A stretch of 52,789 nt of DNA from Candidatus Bacteroides intestinipullorum (lineage in GTDB: Bacteria; Bacteroidota; Bacteroidia; Bacteroidales; Bacteroidaceae), in contig JAHLFO010000118.1 of assembly GCA_018883785.1 (NCBI GenBank), positions 1 through 52,789 of the forward strand, written 5' to 3'. The position numbers and the translations under genes are program-made. Numbering within the stretch: position 1 is the stretch's first letter; each line of letters starts with the position of its first letter. The notes below the pieces were generated by a model, which was not told the origin of the DNA, ran no database searches, and saw only the letters and a program-made list of their open reading frames with translations. Shown piece after piece: positions 7,654 through 15,879 of the stretch.

Positions 7654-9051
7654 TTATCTGTTCTCGGCATTCAGTCTTTCGGACAGCATTCGGGCGATGC
7701 CGGGTGCTTGGCTGTCGATGTCGCCGGCTCCCAGCACGATGACCACTTCGAGGTCGGAAATTTGCCGGAGCAGGGCGGGCAAGTCTTCCTTGCGGCATAG
7801 GTGTTTGGCGATGTCCCGGCGCAGACGGTCCAGGATGAGGCTACTGCTGACGCCGGGAATAGGCTCCTCGCGGGCAGGATAGATGTCTGTCAGGATGACC
7901 TCGTCGGCCAGCGAGAGACTGTCGGCAAAGTCGGGGTAGAAGTCACGAGTCCGGGTGTAGAGGTGCGGCTGGAAGATGACGGTGATCTTTCGTCCCTCGT
8001 ACAGTTCGCGCACGGAGCGGATGCTCTGCGCAATCTCTGCCGGATGGTGGGCATAGTCGCTCAGTACGGCGTGTGTGGCGGTCTTCAGTTTGAAGTCGAA
8101 GCGGCGGTCTACCCCGCGGAAGGTGGCCATGCCCAGCTTGATTTCTGCATCGGTGGCACCGTTCAGATGTGCCAGGGCCATGGCGGCTACGCCGTTTTCA
8201 ATGTTGATGCTGACCGGTACACCCAGCTGGATGTCCTTGATGCACGTATCTGGTGCCACGAAATCCAGGAAGATTTTGCCCCCACCAATGCGGACGTTCT
8301 CGGCATGGAAGTCGCCTTCCGTACGTCCATAGGTATAGATTTGCACACCTTCTTGCACGTCTGGTCGCAATGCCAGATCCTTATGGACGATGAGTGCGCC
8401 GCCCGGGCGGATGAGGGTAGTATAGTGGCGGAAGCTTTCCAGGTAGGCTTCGGGTGTGCCGTAGATGTCCAGGTGGTCGGGGTCGGTGGCGGTGATGACG
8501 CTCATCCACGGGCTGAGCCAATGGAATGAACGATCAAATTCGTCCGCTTCGATGACCGTATATGGGCTGGTAGCAGACAGCAACAGGTTGGTGCCATAGT
8601 TCTTGGAAATGCCCCCCAGGAAAGCTGTACAGCCCACGTGTGACTGGTAGAGCAGATGGGCGGCCATGGTACTGGTCGTGGTCTTGCCGTGGGTACCTGC
8701 TACGCATAAGCCGCGGCTGCTACGGGTAATGAGACCCAGTACCTGGGCGCGCTTGAGCGGATCAAAACCGTGCTGGCGGAACCACTCCAGCTCGGCGTGG
8801 TCGGCGGGTACGGCAGGAGTATAGACCACCAGTGTGGTGTCTGGCAGGCGACAGTCATCGGGGATGAGGTTGGGGTTCTCTTCGTAGTGCAGGCGTGCTC
8901 CTTCAGCGATGAGTTGCTTGGTCAGAGGACTTGGCGTGCGGTCGTAGCCGGCCACCTGCAAGCCTCTGGCCAGAAAATAGCGGATGAGGGCGCTCATGCC
9001 AATGCCTCCCGCGCCGACGAAATAGACGGATTGTATGCTTTCGATGTTCAT
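7654..9051 (-). CDS. murC: UDP-N-acetylmuramate--L-alanine ligase
   Basis: A 465-residue cytoplasmic ligase adding L-Ala to UDP-MurNAc. The N-terminal Rossmann motif VYFVGAGGIGMSALIRYFL, the ATP loop AGTHGKTTTSTM and the C-terminal DYAHHPAEI motif are all visible. I choose the ATG at 9049-9051 because an AAAGGA lies 6 bp upstream; an alternative ATG at 9064-9066 overlaps the murG stop as ATGA and would add five residues. It is 9 bp upstream of ftsQ. Confidence 0.96.
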   Translation of the reverse strand: MNIESIQSVYFVGAGGIGMSALIRYFLARGLQVAGYDRTPSPLTKQLIAEGARLHYEENPNLIPDDCRLPDTTLVVYTPAVPADHAELEWFRQHGFDPLKRAQVLGLITRSSRGLCVAGTHGKTTTSTMAAHLLYQSHVGCTAFLGGISKNYGTNLLLSATSPYTVIEADEFDRSFHWLSPWMSVITATDPDHLDIYGTPEAYLESFRHYTTLIRPGGALIVHKDLALRPDVQEGVQIYTYGRTEGDFHAENVRIGGGKIFLDFVAPDTCIKDIQLGVPVSINIENGVAAMALAHLNGATDAEIKLGMATFRGVDRRFDFKLKTATHAVLSDYAHHPAEIAQSIRSVRELYEGRKITVIFQPHLYTRTRDFYPDFADSLSLADEVILTDIYPAREEPIPGVSSSLILDRLRRDIAKHLCRKEDLPALLRQISDLEVVIVLGAGDIDSQAPGIARMLSERLNAENR

Positions 9052-9062
9052 GTAGTTTCCTT

Positions 9063-10229
9063 TCATTGTTGGATGAGTTTCAAAACTTCTTTCGCGATTC
9101 GGTCGGCCGAGTCGGGCAGGGCCAACCGTGCGATGTGTTCGGACAGGCTGTGCAGGCGGTCATCATCGGCCACGGTTCGCAGGGCTAAGTCTACTAGTTG
9201 TGTGGCGGCGTCGGCATCTTTCACGTAGAGGGCGGCATCCTTGTTCACCAGTGCCAAGGCGTTCTTGGTCTGATGGTCTTCGGCCACATTGGGTGAGGGT
9301 ACCAGGATGACAGGTTTGCCCAGCAGGCAGAATTCGGAAATGGAGCCAGCCCCGGCACGCGATACGACCAGGTCGGCCAACCCGTAGGCCATGGGCATCT
9401 CGCTGATGAAGTCGTTGACGTAGAGGTTGGGCAAACTGGGCACGCGGACATTGCGCATTGTGTCGCCCGTGAAGATGGTGATAGCGTCCTTCACCTCGTT
9501 GATGTAGATGCGTCCAGTCTGCCAGATGAATTGCACTTCGGGATGGCCCTTGATGTCGCGTAGGGCGGCTTCCATCGTACGGTTCAGGGTGCGTGCGCCC
9601 AGGCTTCCGCCTAGGATGAGGATGGTTTTCTTCTGCGGGTTCAGGCCGAAGTGTTCGGCAGCCTGTTCGCGGGTGATGCGACTGTCTACCAAAGCTTGAC
9701 GTACAGGATTACCCGTCAGGATGAGCTTTTCGGCAGGGAAGAAGCGTTCCATGCCGTCATAGGCCACGCAGATTTTAGCGGCCTGCTTGGCCAGCAGCTT
9801 GTTAGTCACGCCTGCATAAGAGTTCTGTTCTTGTATCAGGGTGGGGATGCCAGCCATGGCGCATACCTTCAGCATGGGACCACTGGCATAGCCGCCTACG
9901 CCCACGGCCACTTGAGGGCGGAATTCCTTGACGATGCGCCGTGCCAGTCGCTGACTACGCAGCAGTTTGATGAGGACGGACACATTTTTCCACAGGTGCT
10001 TGCGGTCGAAGCCTGCTACGGGCAGGCCGATGATGCGGTAGCCGGCATCGGGCACGCGTTGCATCTCCATGCGCCCTTCTGCGCCGACAAAGAGAATGTC
10101 TGCATCGGGACACAACGCCTTCAGCGCGTTGGCTATGGAGATGGCGGGGAAGATGTGCCCGCCTGTGCCTCCTCCGCTGACGATGATGCGGGGAGCGGAC
10201 GGATAGGATGGTTGTTGTTGGGTATCCAT
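9063..10229 (-). CDS. murG: Undecaprenyl-PP-MurNAc-pentapeptide GlcNAc transferase
   Basis: A 388-residue GT28 glycosyltransferase that adds GlcNAc to lipid I to make lipid II at the inner face of the cytoplasmic membrane. Visible: the glycine-rich loop SGGGTGGHIFPAISIA near the start, a second loop LGGSLGARTLN, and the donor-binding RAGAGSISEFCLLGKP. The start chosen is MDTQQQ at 10229; an in-frame upstream ATG at 10272-10274 would overlap the ftsW end. No Shine-Dalgarno sequence is seen, which is usual for Bacteroidetes. Confidence 0.96.
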   Translation of the reverse strand: MDTQQQPSYPSAPRIIVSGGGTGGHIFPAISIANALKALCPDADILFVGAEGRMEMQRVPDAGYRIIGLPVAGFDRKHLWKNVSVLIKLLRSQRLARRIVKEFRPQVAVGVGGYASGPMLKVCAMAGIPTLIQEQNSYAGVTNKLLAKQAAKICVAYDGMERFFPAEKLILTGNPVRQALVDSRITREQAAEHFGLNPQKKTILILGGSLGARTLNRTMEAALRDIKGHPEVQFIWQTGRIYINEVKDAITIFTGDTMRNVRVPSLPNLYVNDFISEMPMAYGLADLVVSRAGAGSISEFCLLGKPVILVPSPNVAEDHQTKNALALVNKDAALYVKDADAATQLVDLALRTVADDDRLHSLSEHIARLALPDSADRIAKEVLKLIQQ

Positions 10230-10257
10230 AGTTTTATTGTTTTTTACTTGTTCATGT

Positions 10258-11568
10258 TCAGACCATTTCGTCATCCTTGTTTAGGGCGGGCGAGTTGGGT
10301 GATTCAACAGTATTGGCTTCCGACGCGGCGGCAGACAAGGCTGTGGCGGTGGTTACGGCTTCGGCTTCGCGGCGTTCTTGTAGTTCGAAGGTATAGCGGC
10401 TGACACTGAGGATGATACCGATATAGATGCAATTGATCAGCGTAGAGGTACCTCCGCGGCTGATGAGGGGAAGCGGTTGTCCCGTGACGGGTGCAAGTCC
10501 CACGGCTACCATCATGTTGAACATGGCCTGCACGGCCAGCAGCAAGCCGACGCCCAGCACCAGGAAGGCGGGGAACGTGCGGTCGCACCGATTGGCGATA
10601 CGCCAGCAACGGATAAGTAGCCACAGGTAGAGCGACACGACGATGATGCCTCCTGCCAAGCCCAGTTCTTCGATAATGATGGCGAAGATGAAGTCAGAAT
10701 AGGCTTGGCTCAGGAAGTCGCGCTGTACTGAGTTCCCCGGTCCCTTGCCCAGGAATCCACTGGTGGCCACGGCGATACGTGCGTGGCCCACTTGGCCGTT
10801 GCCATCCACGTCGAATTTGGCAGGAGGCACCTTGTCGCCGCTGGTGAAGTCGGCGATGCGGCTTTTCACCGTAGTGAAACGGTGTCCCAAGGGAATCTTC
10901 TCCAGCGTTGTGTTGGGCGTGATGAAGAGGAAGCCGACAAACAACGCCCCTGCCGCCACCAGACTGCCACCCAGGGTCAGTAACTTGCGTGCTTGGATCC
11001 GCCCGACGAACATCATCAAGTAGACCACGCTAAACAGCAGCACGGCCGTGGAGTAGTTTTCTGGCAGAATGAACACGCACGTCAGCCCTGCTACCCACAG
11101 GATTTGCTTGAAGGCGCTCGGGTCGGCACCTTCCATCGTCTGCCCGCGAGACAGGCGGTAGGCTGTGTAGATAATAAGCCCCATCTTGGCAAACTCCGAC
11201 GGTTGGAAGGGGATGCCGAAGAACTTTACCCAGCGTCCAGCCTCGTTGGTTTTCTCGATGACCAGGATGCTGCCGATGTGCAGGTTGTCGAAAGCCAGCA
11301 GCAAGATGAGGAACACCCCGGCCACGGGCAGCAGCAGGCGTGGGAACAGCTGGTACCACTTGTAGGGGATGCGATGAAAGAACCACACCAGCACGGTACC
11401 CGCCAGCAGGAAGCCCGCATGGCGTGTGATGGGTGCCCAATGGTCGCCCGATTTATACGCCAGCGTGCTTGATGCGCTAAACACCTCGATAACCGAGATG
11501 ACGCATAGGCAGAGGAAGATGATCCACACCACCTTGTCGCCTTTGAATATGTTGCGTAATAAGTCCAC
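10258..11568 (-). CDS. ftsW: Lipid II polymerase FtsW (SEDS family)
   Basis: A 436-residue polytopic membrane protein of the SEDS family, the glycosyltransferase that polymerises septal peptidoglycan with the transpeptidase FtsI. The SEDS signatures are present: GRWVKFFGIPFQPSEFAKM in the first half and PLISRGGTSTLIN near the C-terminus. The C-terminal tail after the last helix (about 50 residues, rich in Ala, Glu and Ser) is cytoplasmic. It lies between murD and murG as usual for the cluster. Confidence 0.95.
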   Translation of the reverse strand: MDLLRNIFKGDKVVWIIFLCLCVISVIEVFSASSTLAYKSGDHWAPITRHAGFLLAGTVLVWFFHRIPYKWYQLFPRLLLPVAGVFLILLLAFDNLHIGSILVIEKTNEAGRWVKFFGIPFQPSEFAKMGLIIYTAYRLSRGQTMEGADPSAFKQILWVAGLTCVFILPENYSTAVLLFSVVYLMMFVGRIQARKLLTLGGSLVAAGALFVGFLFITPNTTLEKIPLGHRFTTVKSRIADFTSGDKVPPAKFDVDGNGQVGHARIAVATSGFLGKGPGNSVQRDFLSQAYSDFIFAIIIEELGLAGGIIVVSLYLWLLIRCWRIANRCDRTFPAFLVLGVGLLLAVQAMFNMMVAVGLAPVTGQPLPLISRGGTSTLINCIYIGIILSVSRYTFELQERREAEAVTTATALSAAASEANTVESPNSPALNKDDEMV

Positions 11569-11582
11569 TTCTTTCTAAATGA

Positions 11583-11617
11583 TTAATGGTTAATGCTCAA
11601 TGGCTGATGGCAAATGA
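11583..11617. repeat. Heptad repeat in ftsW-murD gap
   Basis: Five consecutive 7-bp units, TTAATGG, TTAATGC, TCAATGG, CTGATGG, CAAATGA, within the 76-bp gap. Confidence 0.5.
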
Positions 11618-11644
11618 CGGATACACATTGTCATCAACCATTTC

Positions 11645-12997
11645 TTACAGTGCTCTGACGTATTGCTTGAACTGGTCGCCGCGGTCTTCGTAACTTTGGA
11701 AGAGGTCGAACGAGGCGCAACAGGGGCTCAACAGCACGGTGTCTCCCCGCTGGGCCAGGTGATAGGCGGCTTCCACGGCATCCTTCATGCCGGTCTGCAC
11801 TTCAGCGGTGGGCAGTCCCATGAAGTCGAAGAAGTCGTGCAGTTTCTCATTGTGCAGGCCCAGGAAGACGAGGGCGCGACACTTTTGGCGCACAAGGTCT
11901 TCTATCTCCTTGTAGTCGTTGCCTTTATCTTTGCCGCCCAGGATGAGGACAACGGGTGTCTTCATGCTCTGCAAGGCATACCAGCAGGAGTTGACGTTGG
12001 TGGCCTTTGAGTCGTTAACGAAGCGTACGTCGCGCACTGTTGCTACGTACTCCAGCCGGTGGGGTACGCCCTTGAAGTCGGACAATGCCTTGCGTATGTC
12101 TTCCTTGTCAATACCTGCCACGTTGGCCGAGATGCCCGCAGCCAGGGAGTTGTAGAGGTTGTGCGTGCCGGTCAGGGCGAGTTCTTCCTGCTCCATGTTG
12201 AAGGCGATGGGCTGGTTGATCTTTACTTCATCGTCTTCCACGTAAGCGATGGCACCGTCTTCCTTGACGGCAGAGAAGGGGTATAGGCGCGCTCGGAGGC
12301 CGTGCTTGGCCAGCTCGCGGCGGATGATGGGGTCGTCGTTCCAGTAGATAAAGGCATCGTCCGGCGTCTGGTTTTGCGTGATGCGGAATTTGGCGTCCAC
12401 GTACTTCTGCATGTCGTGTTCGTAGCGGTCCAGGTGGTCGGGCGTGATGTTCATCAGTACGGCGATGTTGGCACGGAAGCGGTACATGTTATCTAGCTGG
12501 AAGGAGCTAAGCTCGATGACGTAGTAGTCGTGCTGCTCCGTGGCCACCTGCAAGGCCAGGCTGCGTCCGATGTTGCCTGCCAGTCCCACGTTCAGGCCTG
12601 CGCTCTGGAAGATGTGATAGATGAGCGACGTGGTGGTGGTCTTGCCGTTTGAGCCGGTGATGCAGATCATCTTGGCATGGGTGTAGCGTCCGGCAAATTC
12701 TATCTCCGAGATGATGGGCGTACCCTGTGCCTTGAGTTTTAGCACGAGGGGAGCGTCGTTGGGAATGCCGGGGCTTTTCACCACCTCGTCGGCGTTCAGG
12801 ATTTTCTCCTCCGTGTGGTGGCCTTCTTCCCATTCAATGTCATATTGGTCCATCAGGGCCTTGTACTTGTCTTTGATGTGGCCTTGGTCTGATACGAAGG
12901 TGTCCATGCCTTTCACCTTGGCCAGTACGGCAGCGCCTGAGCCGCTTTCGCCGGCACCCAGGATGACGATACGTTTTTTTCTTACTTCTGTAGTCAT
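11645..12997 (-). CDS. murD: UDP-MurNAc-L-alanine--D-glutamate ligase
   Basis: A 450-residue cytoplasmic Mur ligase adding D-Glu to UDP-MurNAc-L-Ala. It has the N-terminal ILGAGESGSGAA loop, the ATP-binding ITGSNGKTTTTSL, the central NITPDHLDRY, and the C-terminal FVNDSKATN and LILGGKDKG motifs. Full length. It starts 15 bp after the mraY stop, and is followed by a heptad-repeat gap before ftsW. Confidence 0.97.
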   Translation of the reverse strand: MTTEVRKKRIVILGAGESGSGAAVLAKVKGMDTFVSDQGHIKDKYKALMDQYDIEWEEGHHTEEKILNADEVVKSPGIPNDAPLVLKLKAQGTPIISEIEFAGRYTHAKMICITGSNGKTTTTSLIYHIFQSAGLNVGLAGNIGRSLALQVATEQHDYYVIELSSFQLDNMYRFRANIAVLMNITPDHLDRYEHDMQKYVDAKFRITQNQTPDDAFIYWNDDPIIRRELAKHGLRARLYPFSAVKEDGAIAYVEDDEVKINQPIAFNMEQEELALTGTHNLYNSLAAGISANVAGIDKEDIRKALSDFKGVPHRLEYVATVRDVRFVNDSKATNVNSCWYALQSMKTPVVLILGGKDKGNDYKEIEDLVRQKCRALVFLGLHNEKLHDFFDFMGLPTAEVQTGMKDAVEAAYHLAQRGDTVLLSPCCASFDLFQSYEDRGDQFKQYVRAL

Positions 12998-13012
12998 ATT
13001 TTTAGATTTTCC

Positions 13013-14281
13013 TTATCTTATCTTCAGTGTAATGATAGTAATAGCCGCCAATACGATGGTTGCAATCCAGAAGCGGACCGTGATTTTCGACTCGTGGAAC
13101 AATTGGTCTGGTTTGGTGAAGACCACGCTGCATCCTTGTTCAATCTGGTTCATCGATGTGCGGAAGTGGTCGTGGATAGGCGTGCGTTTGAAGAGACGCT
13201 GTTTCCGTCCGTGCCGCTTGCCTGCCTTGTAGTACACCCGTTGCAAGATGACCGACAGATTTTCCACCAGGAACACACCGCAGAGGATAGGGATGAGCAG
13301 TTCCTTGTGGATGATGATGGCAAAGACAGCGATGATGCCGCCGATAGTCAAGCTACCTGTATCACCCATAAATACCTGTGCCGGATAGGCGTTGTACCAC
13401 AGGAAGCCGATCAGTGCGCCGATGAAGGCACAGATGAAGATGACCAGTTCCTCCGACCCGGGGATGAACATGATGTTCAGGTAGCCCGCGAACTCGATGT
13501 GGCTGCTGACATAGGCCAATATGCCCAGCGTCAGGCCGATGATGGCCGAGTTGCCCGCCGCCATGCCGTCCATGCCGTCGTTCAGGTTGGCACCGTTGCT
13601 GACGGCTGTCACCACAAAGATGGTGACCAGGACAAACAGTATCCAGCCTGCCGCCTGCGCGTGGTCGCCCAGAAAGCCCATGATGTCGGCATAGTCCAGG
13701 TTGTTGCTCTTGAAGAAAGGGATGGTGGTCTGCGTGGCCTTGATTTCTTTGGCGGCGTGCACCACTTCCACTTGTCCGTCAGGCTGTTCAACCTCGATGT
13801 TTTCGCGGATGACCACTTGCGGGCTGAGGTAGAGCGTCAGACCCACGATGAGGCCCAACCCCACTTGGCCGATGATCTTGAACTTGCCGTGCAGGCCCTC
13901 CTTGTCCTTCTTGAATATCTTGATATAATCGTCCGCAAAGCCCAGCGAGCCCAGCCATACGGTGGTGATGAGCATCAGCAGCATGTAGATGTTGTCCAAT
14001 CGTCCCAGCAGCAGGCAGGGGATGAGAATAGCTACAATGATGATGATGCCGCCCATGGATGGTACGCCCACCTTGTTCACCCCGAATGGGTCTATCTTGG
14101 CGTCGCGCTGTGTCTCGGTGATTTGTTTCCGCTTCAGCAGGTTGATGAAGCGGTCGCCCCAGATGCTGGAGATGAGCAACGCCAGGATGACGGCCATCAG
14201 CGCGCGGAACGACGTGTAGGCAAACATTCCCGCGCCGGGAAAGTCATATTGGTCAAGCCATTGGAATAAGTAGTATAACAT
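13013..14281 (-). CDS. mraY: Phospho-MurNAc-pentapeptide transferase
   Basis: A 422-residue polytopic membrane enzyme that transfers phospho-MurNAc-pentapeptide to undecaprenyl phosphate, giving lipid I. Signatures seen: the GVPSMGGI loop, SLGFADDYIKIFKKDKEGL with the paired aspartates, NLNDGMDGMAAG, and NAYPAQVFMGDTGSL. It carries an insertion of about 50 residues between about 172 and 215 (ENIEVEQPDGQVEVVHAAKE region), typical of the longer Bacteroidetes version compared with the roughly 360-residue enterobacterial enzyme. A long imperfect inverted heptad repeat lies between murE and this gene. Confidence 0.97.
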   Translation of the reverse strand: MLYYLFQWLDQYDFPGAGMFAYTSFRALMAVILALLISSIWGDRFINLLKRKQITETQRDAKIDPFGVNKVGVPSMGGIIIIVAILIPCLLLGRLDNIYMLLMLITTVWLGSLGFADDYIKIFKKDKEGLHGKFKIIGQVGLGLIVGLTLYLSPQVVIRENIEVEQPDGQVEVVHAAKEIKATQTTIPFFKSNNLDYADIMGFLGDHAQAAGWILFVLVTIFVVTAVSNGANLNDGMDGMAAGNSAIIGLTLGILAYVSSHIEFAGYLNIMFIPGSEELVIFICAFIGALIGFLWYNAYPAQVFMGDTGSLTIGGIIAVFAIIIHKELLIPILCGVFLVENLSVILQRVYYKAGKRHGRKQRLFKRTPIHDHFRTSMNQIEQGCSVVFTKPDQLFHESKITVRFWIATIVLAAITIITLKIR

Positions 14282-14285
14282 TTAC

Positions 14286-14412
14286 AGAATGGTTAATGAT
14301 AAATTGTTAATACTTAATGGTTGATGCTTAATGGTGGATGGTCATGGCCTGCCGTGCGGATATTCTTTACGCGTAGCCCATTGACCATTGTGCATTAACC
14401 ATTAACCATTTT
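14286..14412. repeat. Inverted heptad blocks between murE and mraY
   Basis: Nine 7-bp units of TTAATGG type (14286-14348) face five units of CCATTAA type (14378-14412). The two blocks are near reverse complements over about 33 bp, so the transcript could fold into a long imperfect hairpin with a loop of about 30 bases. The right block reaches into the murE 3' end and its TTA at 14395 is the murE stop. Confidence 0.55.
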
Positions 14413-15846
14413 CAAAATCTCTTCCTTGTCGTCAAAGTGATGCTTCACGCCCTTCACTTCCTGGTAGTCTTCGTGTCCCTTACCTGCCACCAGGACAACA
14501 TCGCCCGGCTGTGCCAACATGCAGGCGGTGCGGATGGCCTCGCGGCGGTCTGTGATGGACAATGTCCGCTGTAGGTCTTCAGCGTTCAGCCCGGCCTGCA
14601 TGTCGCGGATGATGTCTTCCGGCTCTTCGAAACGCGGGTTGTCGCTGGTGAGGATCAGGCGGTCGCTCTGTCGTACGGCCTCCTTGGCCATCATGGGACG
14701 TTTGCCCTTGTCGCGGTTGCCCCCGGCACCCACGACGGTGATGACCTTGCCGCGTCCTTCCAGCACACCATGGATGGCATTCAGCACGTTGACCAATGCG
14801 TCCGGTGTGTGGGCGTAGTCCACGATGGCTGTGAATCCCCGGGGCGAGCGGATAGCCTCGAAACGTCCGGCCACGGGGTGCAGCGTACTCAGCCCGATGA
14901 GCACCTCTTCTGGTTTCTGTCCCAGCAGGACTGCCGCGCCGAAGACGGCCAGTAGGTTGTAAGCATTGAAACGGCCGATGAAGTTCACCGCCACTTCGTA
15001 TCCGTTGAAGTCCAGCAACATGCCTTCGAAGTGGCTCTCCAGCACCCTTCCCTTGAAGTCGCACAGGCTGCGCAGCGAATAGGTATGGACGTGCGAGCGT
15101 GTATTCTGTACCATTACCATGCCGTTTTTGTCGTCCAGATTCACCAGACTGAAGGCATCGCGGGGCATGTCATCAAAGAACTTCTTCTTGGCGCGGATAT
15201 AGTTGTCTACCGTCTTGTGGTAATCCAGATGGTCGCGTGTCAGGTTGGTGAAGATGCCTCCGGCAAACCGCAGTCCGCTGATACGCTTCTGCACGATGGC
15301 ATGCGAACTGACCTCCATGAAGGCATATTGGCATCCTGCGTCGGCCATGCGTCCCAGCAGCTGGTTCAGCGTGATGGGGTCGGGTGTCGTGTGCTCAGTG
15401 GGCACCGCCTCGTCGTCAATGTAGTTGCATACGGTGGATATCAGGCCAACCTTGTAACCGAAGTAGCGGAACAGGCGGTAGAGCAGGGTGGCTGTTGTGG
15501 TCTTGCCGTTGGTGCCGGTGACGCCCACCAGTTCCAGTTGCGACGTCGGATCGCCGTAGAACAAGGTGGCGATGCGTCCCGTGGCGTCCTCGCTGTCTTT
15601 CACTACCACATAAGTGACGTCAGGCTGGATCTCTGTGGGCAGTTCCTCGCACACGATGGCGCAGGCGCCCCGGCCGATGGCAGCGGGGATATAGGCATGT
15701 CCGTCGGTTTGCGTGCCGCGCATGGCCATGAAAAGGTGCCCCGGCTCCACGCGGCGTGAATCAATGTCCGCGCCTGTTATTTCGATGTCCGTGCTGCCGA
15801 TGAGTTCCACCGGCTGCACAGTTTTCAATAGTTCGTTCAGTTTCAT
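14395..15846 (-). CDS. murE: UDP-MurNAc-tripeptide synthetase (meso-DAP adding)
   Basis: A 483-residue cytoplasmic Mur ligase. Motifs: the ATP loop [14 protein letters not shown], the DYAHTPDAL motif, and the substrate loop [14 protein letters not shown] at this place marks enzymes that add meso-diaminopimelate rather than lysine, consistent with DAP-type peptidoglycan in Bacteroidales. It follows ftsI by 33 bp. The last three residues and stop codon (Val-Asn-Gly-stop) are built from the heptad repeat. Confidence 0.97.
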   Translation of the reverse strand: MKLNELLKTVQPVELIGSTDIEITGADIDSRRVEPGHLFMAMRGTQTDGHAYIPAAIGRGACAIVCEELPTEIQPDVTYVVVKDSEDATGRIATLFYGDPTSQLELVGVTGTNGKTTTATLLYRLFRYFGYKVGLISTVCNYIDDEAVPTEHTTPDPITLNQLLGRMADAGCQYAFMEVSSHAIVQKRISGLRFAGGIFTNLTRDHLDYHKTVDNYIRAKKKFFDDMPRDAFSLVNLDDKNGMVMVQNTRSHVHTYSLRSLCDFKGRVLESHFEGMLLDFNGYEVAVNFIGRFNAYNLLAVFGAAVLLGQKPEEVLIGLSTLHPVAGRFEAIRSPRGFTAIVDYAHTPDALVNVLNAIHGVLEGRGKVITVVGAGGNRDKGKRPMMAKEAVRQSDRLILTSDNPRFEEPEDIIRDMQAGLNAEDLQRTLSITDRREAIRTACMLAQPGDVVLVAGKGHEDYQEVKGVKHHFDDKEEILKMVNG

Positions 15847-15879
15847 TTCCTATAGTATATAATAAATATGTATAGATTC

